Source of the DNA: a virus
Virus record (IMG/VR): IMGVR_UViG_3300021389_000012
Location: 1-64,000 of that record
DNA length: 64,000 bases
Reading direction: 5' to 3' (one strand)
Shown: piece after piece, positions 8,367-14,938 of the stretch
Layout: each line of letters opens with the position of its first letter
How positions within the stretch are numbered: position 1 is the stretch's first letter
Notes under the pieces: generated by a model
Told to the model about the DNA's origin: nothing
The model's database searches: none
The model's input: only the letters and a program-made list of their open reading frames with translations
Position numbers and translations under genes: made by a program

Positions 8367-9284
8367 ATGAATAAACCAAAAAAGACTTTTTACTTAACAA
8401 ACAAAGACTTGTTAAGAGAAATACATAACAGTAAAATGACGTATTGTTGGACGCACGACGAAAACTATACACATTTTGATCTCATTGTAACAGGTTTTGA
8501 TGAGGTTACTCCAGAAGCTGTTGCTGAAGCAAAACAAAACAGAGCAACAAGACTACAAAAACTAGCTCATCAGGTAGAAGTTGCCCGTTGGGAAAAAGGA
8601 TTAACAGGCAAAAAGACTAAGCCAAGAGCGGCTGATTTTGCAGTAGATGTTGAAACTATTAAAGATGACGACATTGTAGTAAGGGTAATGACATTTGAAC
8701 ATGTACCAGAAGAGAACAGAAAAAATAAACCAAAGACTGAAGCAGACTTACATGCTAAATGTAACTTTCCTCCTTTTAAACACTATGCAGTAATTAAAGG
8801 TGAGTGGACAGAAGTAGCTCGTAGTCATTGGGAAGGTGGCAGAGATAATGGACATTTTAATGTTCATCACGGACAAACAAACGATATGTTAGCAAAGATG
8901 TATATTAAACTATGCGAGCGTTATAGCATGCGTGGTAACTGGAGAGGTTACACATATGTAGACGAAATGCGTGGACAAGCATTATTGCAACTAGCACAAA
9001 TTGGATTGCAATTTAATGAACTTAAATCACAAAATCCATTTGCATATTACACTGCGGCAATTAATAATAGTTTTACTAGAGTATTAAATTTAGAAAAGCG
9101 TAGTCAAAATATTAGAGATGACTTACTAGAAGAAGAAGGATTAAACCCAAGTAGCACTAGAACATTTAATGCTGAATGGGAAGCTCATATTAGAAACGAA
9201 GCTAAGAAGAAAGAAATCAATCCTACGGTTAAAGTAACAACGTATGATACATCAGATTTAGATACAGAAGAAACTGGAGAATAA
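8367..9284 (+). CDS. gp55: Late transcription sigma factor gp55
   Basis: The last ~150 residues carry the sigma-region-2-like core of T4 gp55. Examples are YIKLCERYSMRGNWRGYTYVDEMRGQALLQL and then NPFAYYTAAINNSFTRVLNLEKRSQN, which are the core-binding and -10-recognition helices. The protein is 305 residues, against 185 in T4; the extra ~150 N-terminal residues are basic and of unknown role. gp55 directs host polymerase to the ATAAATA late promoters that precede the structural genes here. It is followed without a gap by gp47. The ribosome binding site is AAGGAAA. Confidence 0.9.
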   Translation: MNKPKKTFYLTNKDLLREIHNSKMTYCWTHDENYTHFDLIVTGFDEVTPEAVAEAKQNRATRLQKLAHQVEVARWEKGLTGKKTKPRAADFAVDVETIKDDDIVVRVMTFEHVPEENRKNKPKTEADLHAKCNFPPFKHYAVIKGEWTEVARSHWEGGRDNGHFNVHHGQTNDMLAKMYIKLCERYSMRGNWRGYTYVDEMRGQALLQLAQIGLQFNELKSQNPFAYYTAAINNSFTRVLNLEKRSQNIRDDLLEEEGLNPSSTRTFNAEWEAHIRNEAKKKEINPTVKVTTYDTSDLDTEETGE

Positions 9285-10307
9285 ATGTTTTTTGATAAAG
9301 CAGTAATTTTTACTGACATCCACTTCGGTATGAAGAATAACAGTAGATATCACAATCAAGATTGTGAAGATTTTATTATATGGATGATAGACGAGGCACA
9401 AAAACGAGGCATAAAAAAATGTTTCTTTCTAGGTGATTGGCATCACAACCGTGCAAGTATTAATGTTAGTACACTAAACTATACCACAAGTAATTTACGC
9501 AGACTAAGTGAATCATTTGAAGAAGTTATTATGATTACAGGCAATCACGATTTATATTATCGTGAGAAGCGTGAGATACATAGCTTATCAATGATTGAAG
9601 AATTTAAAAACATCAGAATGATAAACAATGAAATGTTTATCGAAGATGGTGTTGCATTTATTCCTTGGCTATGTGATGACGAGTGGAAAAAATTAAAAGA
9701 AGTTGAATGTAAATTTATGTTTGGTCATTTTGAGCTACCACAGTTTTATATGAATGCTCTTGTACAAATGCCAGACCATGGTGGATTAAAAGCAGAAGAC
9801 TTAGCAAAACCCGAAATGGTGTTTAGTGGTCACTTTCATAAAAGACAAAAGCGTGGTAATGTAATTTATCCAGGTAACTGCTTCCCTCATAACTATGCTG
9901 ATGCATGGGATGATGACAGAGGTTGTATGTTCTTAGATTGGGACGGCACTATTGAATACCAAGCATGGCCAGATGCACCAAAGTATCGCACACTAACATT
10001 GAGTAAACTAATTGACAACCCAGACAAGTACTTGGGCTCTAAGACACATGCTCGTGTTAGTTTAGATGTAGGCATTACATACGAAGAAGCAAACTTTATT
10101 AAAGAAACATTTGCTAAACAATATGACTTGCGTGAGATTAATCTTATGCCAAGTAAAAAAGAAGAACACACACAAGACTGGAACAAAGGTGTAGACATTC
10201 AAGTAGAAAATGTAGACACTATTGTATTATCGCAGCTCGAATCAGTACAAAGCGATACTATTAAGAAACAAATACTAGTAGACATTTATACAGGACTAAC
10301 AACTTAA
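9285..10307 (+). CDS. gp47: Recombination nuclease subunit gp47 (Mre11-like)
   Basis: This 340-residue metallophosphoesterase shows all five family motifs in order: DIHFG (residues 11-15), GDWHHNR (~48-54), GNHD (~86-89), GHFE (~146-149) and GHFHKRQ (~182-188). With gp46 it forms the T4 counterpart of SbcCD/Mre11-Rad50. That complex resects double-strand ends for recombination-dependent replication and host DNA breakdown. Start and stop are tightly packed between gp55 and gp46, as in other T4-like phages. Confidence 0.95.
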   Translation: MFFDKAVIFTDIHFGMKNNSRYHNQDCEDFIIWMIDEAQKRGIKKCFFLGDWHHNRASINVSTLNYTTSNLRRLSESFEEVIMITGNHDLYYREKREIHSLSMIEEFKNIRMINNEMFIEDGVAFIPWLCDDEWKKLKEVECKFMFGHFELPQFYMNALVQMPDHGGLKAEDLAKPEMVFSGHFHKRQKRGNVIYPGNCFPHNYADAWDDDRGCMFLDWDGTIEYQAWPDAPKYRTLTLSKLIDNPDKYLGSKTHARVSLDVGITYEEANFIKETFAKQYDLREINLMPSKKEEHTQDWNKGVDIQVENVDTIVLSQLESVQSDTIKKQILVDIYTGLTT

Positions 10308-10309
10308 AC

Positions 10310-12085
10310 ATGCTAACAATTAAAAATATCACCGTAAAGAATTTTATGAGTGTGGGCAATGTCACACAGGCAGTTCACTTTGACAACGCAGGATTAACAC
10401 TTGTATTGGGTAACAACTTAGACTTAGGTGGCGATGGCTCTCGTAATGGTACAGGTAAAACTACTATTGTTAACGCACTCAGTTATGCACTATATGGTGC
10501 CGCACTTTATAATATTAAAAAAGATAATCTAGTTAACAAAACTAATAATAAAAATATGATGGTTACTGTTGACTTTGAAGTAAATGGTACACCATATAGA
10601 ATTGAGCGTGGACGTAAACCTAATATATTTAAATATCTAATCAACGATGTAGATAACAACGAAGGTATTACAGATGAGATGCAAGGCGAAGGTAGACAAA
10701 GTCAAGCAGTAATTGAACAACTACTAGGTATGAGTCATACAATGTTTAAGCACATTGTTGCACTAAACACTTACACCGATCCATTCCTAAGTATGCGAGC
10801 AAACGATCAGCGTGAAATGATTGAACAGTTGCTAGGTATTACTAAACTTAGTGAGAAGGCAGACATATTAAAAGACCTTCTTAAAGGTACTAAAGATAGA
10901 ATTACAGAAGAAACATACAGGATTAAAGGCATCGAGGATGCTAACGAACGTATTGGTAGTAGCATTAAAGATTTAGAGCGTAGACAAAAAACTTGGGCTA
11001 CTCAATTACAAGAACGCATACAAGAAAGTACTAGCGAACTATCTGCACTAGAACACATAGACATTGATGTAGAAATAACATCGCACGAAGAATTTACAAA
11101 ATTTAACGAAAAGAAGAATCAAATAGATACATTAACTGCCGAGATTGCTAGACTAACAAGTAGTGTTGAGCGTGAGAACAAGCGTTTAACTAAAGCACAA
11201 ACTGATCTAGATTCAACATTAGAACACAAATGTTATGCGTGTGGACAAGAAATACATGACGAACAACACGATAAAATTGTAATACAAAAAACAGAACTTG
11301 TAGATGAAAGTCAAAAACACATTGACGATGATAATCAATTGATTACAGAATACAATACTGCAATTGCAGACTTAGGAGAGTTAGGTACTGCACCACGCAC
11401 AGAGTATAACACATTACAAGAAGCATACAAACATCAAAGCAAAATGGATAAGTTACAAACTGCATTAAGCAATGCTAAAGAAGAAACTAATCCATACATA
11501 GAACAAATTGACAGTCTAAAAGAAACTGGCCTACAAGAAGTAAACTGGGCAGAGGTAAATAGACTTGAGGAACTAAGAGAGCATCAAGACTTTTTATTAA
11601 AACTATTAACTAACAAAGATAGTTTTATTCGTAAAAAGATTATTGAACAAAACTTGCAGTTCTTAAACACACGATTAGAATATTATATTACACGTTTAGG
11701 TTTGCCACATGAAGTACAATTTCAAAGTGACCTAACTGTAACTATTACACAACTTGGACAAGACTTAGACTTTGATAACTTGTCAAGAGGTGAGCGTAAC
11801 AGGTTAATACTTGGACTAAGTTGGAGTTTCCGTGATGTCTTTGAAAGTATGAACCACCCTATTAACTTTGTTTGTATTGACGAACTAGTTGATAGTGGAA
11901 TGGATACAATTGGTGTAGAAAGTGCATTGGGTGTATTAAAGAAGATGGAACGTGATAGACAAAAAAATATTCTACTTATCTCACATAGAGATGAGCTAGT
12001 TGGTCGTGTACAAAGTGTATTGCAAGTTACAAAAGAAAATGGCTTCACTACATTTAATACAGAGATAGAAGTAATTGATGCATAA
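10310..12085 (+). CDS. gp46: Recombination nuclease subunit gp46 (Rad50/SbcC-like ATPase)
   Basis: This 591-residue SMC-type ATPase has Walker A RNGTGKT (residues 45-51), two coiled-coil arms, a zinc hook CYAC at about 307-310, the ABC signature LSRGERNR near 491-498 and Walker B FVCIDELVDSG near 518-528. It partners with gp47, whose stop is 2 nt upstream. The length is near T4 gp46 (560). Its last codons overlap a small ORF in the +1 frame. Confidence 0.95.
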   Translation: MLTIKNITVKNFMSVGNVTQAVHFDNAGLTLVLGNNLDLGGDGSRNGTGKTTIVNALSYALYGAALYNIKKDNLVNKTNNKNMMVTVDFEVNGTPYRIERGRKPNIFKYLINDVDNNEGITDEMQGEGRQSQAVIEQLLGMSHTMFKHIVALNTYTDPFLSMRANDQREMIEQLLGITKLSEKADILKDLLKGTKDRITEETYRIKGIEDANERIGSSIKDLERRQKTWATQLQERIQESTSELSALEHIDIDVEITSHEEFTKFNEKKNQIDTLTAEIARLTSSVERENKRLTKAQTDLDSTLEHKCYACGQEIHDEQHDKIVIQKTELVDESQKHIDDDNQLITEYNTAIADLGELGTAPRTEYNTLQEAYKHQSKMDKLQTALSNAKEETNPYIEQIDSLKETGLQEVNWAEVNRLEELREHQDFLLKLLTNKDSFIRKKIIEQNLQFLNTRLEYYITRLGLPHEVQFQSDLTVTITQLGQDLDFDNLSRGERNRLILGLSWSFRDVFESMNHPINFVCIDELVDSGMDTIGVESALGVLKKMERDRQKNILLISHRDELVGRVQSVLQVTKENGFTTFNTEIEVIDA

Positions 12086-12245
12086 TCATTATGGTGAAGA
12101 AATACAAACTGAATTAGAGATAAATGATCCTACGTATGTATTATTACACGCACCAAACACAATAAATGAATCAACTTTGGGTGTAGACACATTAGAGATG
12201 ATTAGGAAAACAATCAATGAGTGGGTTGAAGAAGAACAACGGTAA
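12078..12245 (+). CDS. Small hypothetical protein overlapping gp46 and the next gene
   Basis: A 55-residue ORF (MHNHYGEEIQTELEINDP..., ending INEWVEEEQR) starts inside the last codons of gp46 and ends 29 nt inside the GIY-YIG-like gene. It fills the otherwise unused 130-nt gap and is acidic. No Shine-Dalgarno is evident, so expression would rely on coupling to gp46 termination. No family is recognised. Confidence 0.5.
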   Translation: MHNHYGEEIQTELEINDPTYVLLHAPNTINESTLGVDTLEMIRKTINEWVEEEQR

Positions 12246-12669
12246 ATGTCCGTGGACTTACAACAATGAAGTTGTAGATGAACTTCCTGCTGACTGCGAA
12301 GGATTTGTTTATCTAATCACAAATACTACTAACAATAAGAAATACGTTGGTAAAAAACTAGCAAGATTTAAAACAACAAAGCCGCCTCTTAAAGGTAAAA
12401 AGAATAAAAGACGTGGAACAAAAGAAAGTGACTGGCAAACCTATTGGGGTTCATCAGATCATTTAAATGCAGACGTATTAACAATTGGCGAAGAAAACTT
12501 TACTAGAGAAATATTACATTATTGTCCTAGTAGAGGCGTACTAAGTTATATGGAAGCAAAAGAACAATTTGACCGTAGAGTATTAGAAACCGATGAATAC
12601 TACAACGGAATAATTAATGTAAGAGTAGGTAGTTCAAAGATTCTTACAGAACACTTAAAAAAAGGTTGA
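12217..12669 (+). CDS. GIY-YIG-like nuclease
   Basis: This 150-residue protein has a motif-1 pair resembling GIY-YIG: VYLITN (residues 31-36) and YVGKK (43-47), separated by the usual short turn (TTNNKK). A basic stretch follows (KPPLKGKKNKRRGTKESDWQTYWGSS). A glutamate (SYMEAKEQF) in the second half may be the metal ligand, and the end has EYYNGIINVR, also common in GIY-YIG enzymes. Similar proteins follow gp46 in marine T4-like phages. Immediately downstream is a non-coding region with ribozyme-like motifs. Start chosen at ATG 12217. Confidence 0.65.
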   Translation: MSGLKKNNGKCPWTYNNEVVDELPADCEGFVYLITNTTNNKKYVGKKLARFKTTKPPLKGKKNKRRGTKESDWQTYWGSSDHLNADVLTIGEENFTREILHYCPSRGVLSYMEAKEQFDRRVLETDEYYNGIINVRVGSSKILTEHLKKG

Positions 12670-12694
12670 CAACGCATAACTTTCTTGTTATTAT
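12666..12694 (+). promoter_or_regulatory. Sigma70 promoter driving the 12.7-13.2 kb non-coding region
   Basis: TTGACA (12666-12671) and TATTAT (12689-12694) are spaced by 17 nt, with the start expected near 12701. The -35 box overlaps the stop codon of the GIY-YIG-like gene. There is no ribosome binding site or ORF directly downstream, so the product is probably an RNA. Confidence 0.8.
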
Positions 12695-12700
12695 AACAAA

Positions 12701-13185
12701 AGTAGCGTTTTAACTTTGTTTGAAGCAAATAATTAAAGCATCAGATAATTAATAGTGTAAAACCAAAACTCACACAGACATAAAGTCAAGCAATTACTGG
12801 CACAGTTCAAACCACAATCAGGCTAATAAAAACTAACACAGGCTTCAAAGCTCCGATTGGTCGGCATAGGTCGACTCACCTTGAGGTTACGTAATCACGT
12901 GACTAGATACTGGTGTGCTTAATAATGTCAATACACTGATTTGACAAATCAAAAAGATCAAGCTCTACGAACGCTCGTAACTTGAGGATAGTCCAAAAGT
13001 CGATACCATGGCTTCGGATGTTTCTGCGTTAGAAAAGCAGTATGTAATAAGGGTACAGCGTAACCGCCCTTCCTAGGTGTTAAACTAGGTTTACTATGGT
13101 AATGTGGGTGCTGTTCTATGCCAAGAACTCATTTTACACTTGGCCCGTAGTAGGCTAAGTGTGAATAAAATATCTTGCCAAGTAA
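12701..13185 (+). ncRNA. Candidate large structured non-coding RNA (group-I-intron-like core motifs)
   Basis: About 480 nt lack coding potential on either strand beyond a shadow ORF, and are more GC-rich than the neighbouring genes. Many hairpins can be drawn: CCGA/TCGG (12853-12864), AGGT/ACCT (12868-12881), CAAG...CTTG around TACGA/TCGTA (12958-12984), AAGGG/CCCTT (13049-13071), CCTAG/CTAGG (13073-13090), and a perfect 10-bp stem ACACTTGGCC/GGCTAAGTGT with a 7-nt loop (13136-13162). GTGACTAGATAC (12899-12910) and GAGGATAGTCC (12984-12994) resemble group I R and S elements and would pair as P7, with a P8-like hairpin between them. No flanking exon gene is evident. Class unknown. Confidence 0.55.
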
Positions 13186-13344
13186 CCATCTTATAATCAC
13201 ATAAATAATAGTAAGACATAATATTTACAATAATCACTATTAAACAAATATTAAAAGCGTAAGCAACATACAGTGAACAAAGCGTTAGCTTTGTGAAACT
13301 GATGATATCGTAGATATCAATTACATGAGAGAACAATAACACAT
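13186..13344. other. AT-rich leader of the 13.3-kb gene
   Basis: This non-coding stretch holds a plus-strand late-promoter-like CATAAATAA (about 13200), a perfect 7-bp hairpin ACAAAGC/GCTTTGT around 13276-13293, and the inverted GATATC pair around 13303-13318. It probably carries the promoter and 5' leader of the next gene. No ORF is supported. Confidence 0.4.
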
Positions 13345-13788
13345 ATGACGTTGGACGAATTTCAGAGTAAATTTTTAGAGTTTACTGAAAAGCAAGTTGA
13401 ACCCCTTAAAGATGACGGATATCCAGTATGTCCGTATGCAAAAAGTGCCAGAATTAAACGGGCGTTGCAGTTCATTGATGGTCGTGATGATTTAACAGTA
13501 ATGGATACTTTTGATCCTGAAACATATCAAATGGGTATTGTTTGGTTAGGTGATATTGATGATATTACTCCTGTAGAAAAAATTTGCGAGGAGTACAGAA
13601 AAAAGAATCCACATCTCTTATACTTTACTAGTACAAGACAAAGTGGACATTTTGTTAAAAACTTTACTGATTGTGTGTTTATTCAACGTGCTAACGACTT
13701 GTTAGAAAAACGCAAACACTTACATGATAATACAAACTATTACGATAGTTGGCCCGAAGATTATTATAAACTAATAATGGGTCACTGA
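13345..13788 (+). CDS. Conserved hypothetical protein
   Basis: This 147-residue soluble protein is not recognised. It is acidic to neutral and has a CPYAKSARIKRALQFI segment near the start, where YPVCPYAK is reminiscent of a thiol-containing active-site loop. A later region reads VWLGDIDDITPVEKICEEY. It ends YDSWPEDYYKLIMGH. It converges with the gp51-like ORF, and their 3' ends overlap by 7 nt. No Shine-Dalgarno stronger than GAGAGA precedes the ATG. Confidence 0.7.
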   Translation: MTLDEFQSKFLEFTEKQVEPLKDDGYPVCPYAKSARIKRALQFIDGRDDLTVMDTFDPETYQMGIVWLGDIDDITPVEKICEEYRKKNPHLLYFTSTRQSGHFVKNFTDCVFIQRANDLLEKRKHLHDNTNYYDSWPEDYYKLIMGH

Positions 13789-14054
13789 GTAGGACCCTTC
13801 CTCATATTATTAATTTCTTCAACACGTTTATTCATACGTTCAATTAACAGTCTTATACTGTCAACTGGCATTGTCATAATATCTTGATAATTGATAGAAC
13901 CTTCGCTACGAATCACTATATCTAAATAGCTAGCTTCTGTATCTTTTAGAATTTTATTATAACGTTCAATTAGCTCTACGATTTGCTCGGGCTGACGAGA
14001 AGCTATCAGCCCCCGAAAAAATTTGCAATATCTAAATCTACACCAGTTTTCCAA
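13782..14054 (-). CDS. gp51: gp51-like ORF, probably expressed as a -1 frameshift extension of gp26
   Basis: This 90-residue ORF overlaps the end of gp26 in the -1 frame. Its true coding part is probably the ~78 residues from position 14018 (RGLIASRQPEQIVELIERYNK to KRVEEINNMRKGPTQ), rich in helix. No ribosome binding site or second ATG lies near the gp26 stop, so independent initiation is doubtful. A slippery A-AAT-TTT-TTC (14024-14015) followed by a 7-bp GC-rich hairpin supports frameshifting, giving a gp26-gp51 fusion of about 351 residues. In T4, gp26 and gp51 are separate hub-assembly proteins; the gp51 equivalence is by position and size. Confidence 0.7.
   Translation of the reverse strand: MENWCRFRYCKFFRGLIASRQPEQIVELIERYNKILKDTEASYLDIVIRSEGSINYQDIMTMPVDSIRLLIERMNKRVEEINNMRKGPTQ
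13989..14024 (-). promoter_or_regulatory. Candidate programmed -1 frameshift site with stimulatory hairpin
   Basis: Read on the minus strand in the gp26 frame: A AAT TTT (14024-14018) overlaps T TTT TTC (14021-14015), and both fit X-XXY-YYZ. Five nucleotides after the first heptamer begins GGGCTGA (14012-14006), which pairs perfectly with TCAGCCC (13995-13989) across a 10-nt loop. The gp26 stop codon TGA is inside the stem. This geometry is that of bacterial -1 frameshift cassettes. Confidence 0.8.
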
Positions 14055-14836
14055 CTATGTCCACAATCTTGACAGTTAGCATTAAATTCAGTTTCTAATC
14101 CACTTTCACTTAATTCTTCTATCTTAGATTTGATTAGTTCATAATCTTTTTTAGTAATAGTTTGTAGCCATTCACGAATTGTTTCTTTGTCAGTAATCAA
14201 GTCAGTATCTTTGCCCTGAACACTTACAGTACTATTAGTAATTAAATCAACTGTAAGTTCTGCTATCTCAATAAATGTTTTTCCAAAAAGTTCCTGTTGC
14301 ATGGCCTCGTCAAGTTTTTGACTTGCTAATCCTTGTATCATTTTACTTTGTTTAATTTGCTGAATTTGAAGTATAGTTCTATCTTTTAACGTGTAAGGAT
14401 TACAAACAATTTTAAATTCACTTGGCAATGTTATACTTTTTTCGACAGGCTCTTTTTTAGCCTTTGATAACATTATGTTTGCATCTAACTGTAATTGATT
14501 TTCATATTCACATTTGGGACATTTAACATCCATTTCAATATGTTTACCATAGCTTGCTTGTCTAATCCCTACTAAGATTACAAGTAAATCACTTACTGGC
14601 ATTGATTCTGGATTTTCAATGTCAGGGCAACAACTTTTAATCAAACTTATTGTAGCTTCTCCGTTAAACAAAGCATCTGGTGTCTTAGTTATAAGTTCAT
14701 CCCTTGCTGTCATGGCATACACAGCTAGCTCGTTATCTATACTAAGTTTTGGCTTTGTTTCATAATATTCACCGTTACTTGGTAATGGAACATATAAAGC
14801 AGGCTTTCTGTATGCTTGAATTAATGGGTTTGTCAT
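14006..14836 (-). CDS. gp26: Baseplate hub subunit / tail assembly protein gp26
   Basis: This 276-residue protein matches the T4 gp26 family. The N-terminus reads YVPLPSNGEYYE...LSIDNELAVYAMTARDELITKTPDALFNG, followed by a zinc-ribbon CPKC (residues 106-109), a helical middle and a second CQDC (255-258) close to the C-terminus FFGG. It sits opposite two tape-measure-like genes, as tail-chaperone genes do in other tailed phages. It is transcribed leftward from a GATAAATAC promoter. Translation probably shifts frame at its last codons (see 13989-14024). Confidence 0.88.
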   Translation of the reverse strand: MTNPLIQAYRKPALYVPLPSNGEYYETKPKLSIDNELAVYAMTARDELITKTPDALFNGEATISLIKSCCPDIENPESMPVSDLLVILVGIRQASYGKHIEMDVKCPKCEYENQLQLDANIMLSKAKKEPVEKSITLPSEFKIVCNPYTLKDRTILQIQQIKQSKMIQGLASQKLDEAMQQELFGKTFIEIAELTVDLITNSTVSVQGKDTDLITDKETIREWLQTITKKDYELIKSKIEELSESGLETEFNANCQDCGHSWKTGVDLDIANFFGG

Positions 14837-14877
14837 AATTTGTATTTCTCCAATTATCTACATAGTTTATGATTTCC

Positions 14878-14884
14878 ATAAATA
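14878..14884 (+). promoter_or_regulatory. Late promoter (ATAAATA) for the tape-measure-like genes
   Basis: The sequence CATAAATAG surrounds this core, about 54 nt before the ATG at 14939. It lies 16 nt from a divergent late promoter for gp26. Confidence 0.6.
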
Positions 14885-14899
14885 GTAGTATATACAATA

Positions 14900-14908
14900 G
14901 TATTTATC
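14900..14908 (-). promoter_or_regulatory. Late promoter (GATAAATAC) for gp26
   Basis: The minus-strand GATAAATAC lies 63 nt upstream of the gp26 ATG, giving divergent late transcription from one 100-bp gap. Confidence 0.65.
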
Positions 14909-14938
14909 TGAATTAAAATACCACTTAATAGGAATAAC

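Noticed and set aside
12783-12815. tRNA-like T-arm (GTTCAAACC)
   Set aside because: No acceptor stem, D-arm or anticodon arm can be built around it; no other tRNA was found in the window by eye.
12701-13185. tmRNA or RNase P RNA in the non-coding region
   Set aside because: GAGGATAGTCC recalls RNase P, but no matching 3' half is present, and the tmRNA ends and T-arm are missing. The group-I-like reading is kept only as a weak alternative.
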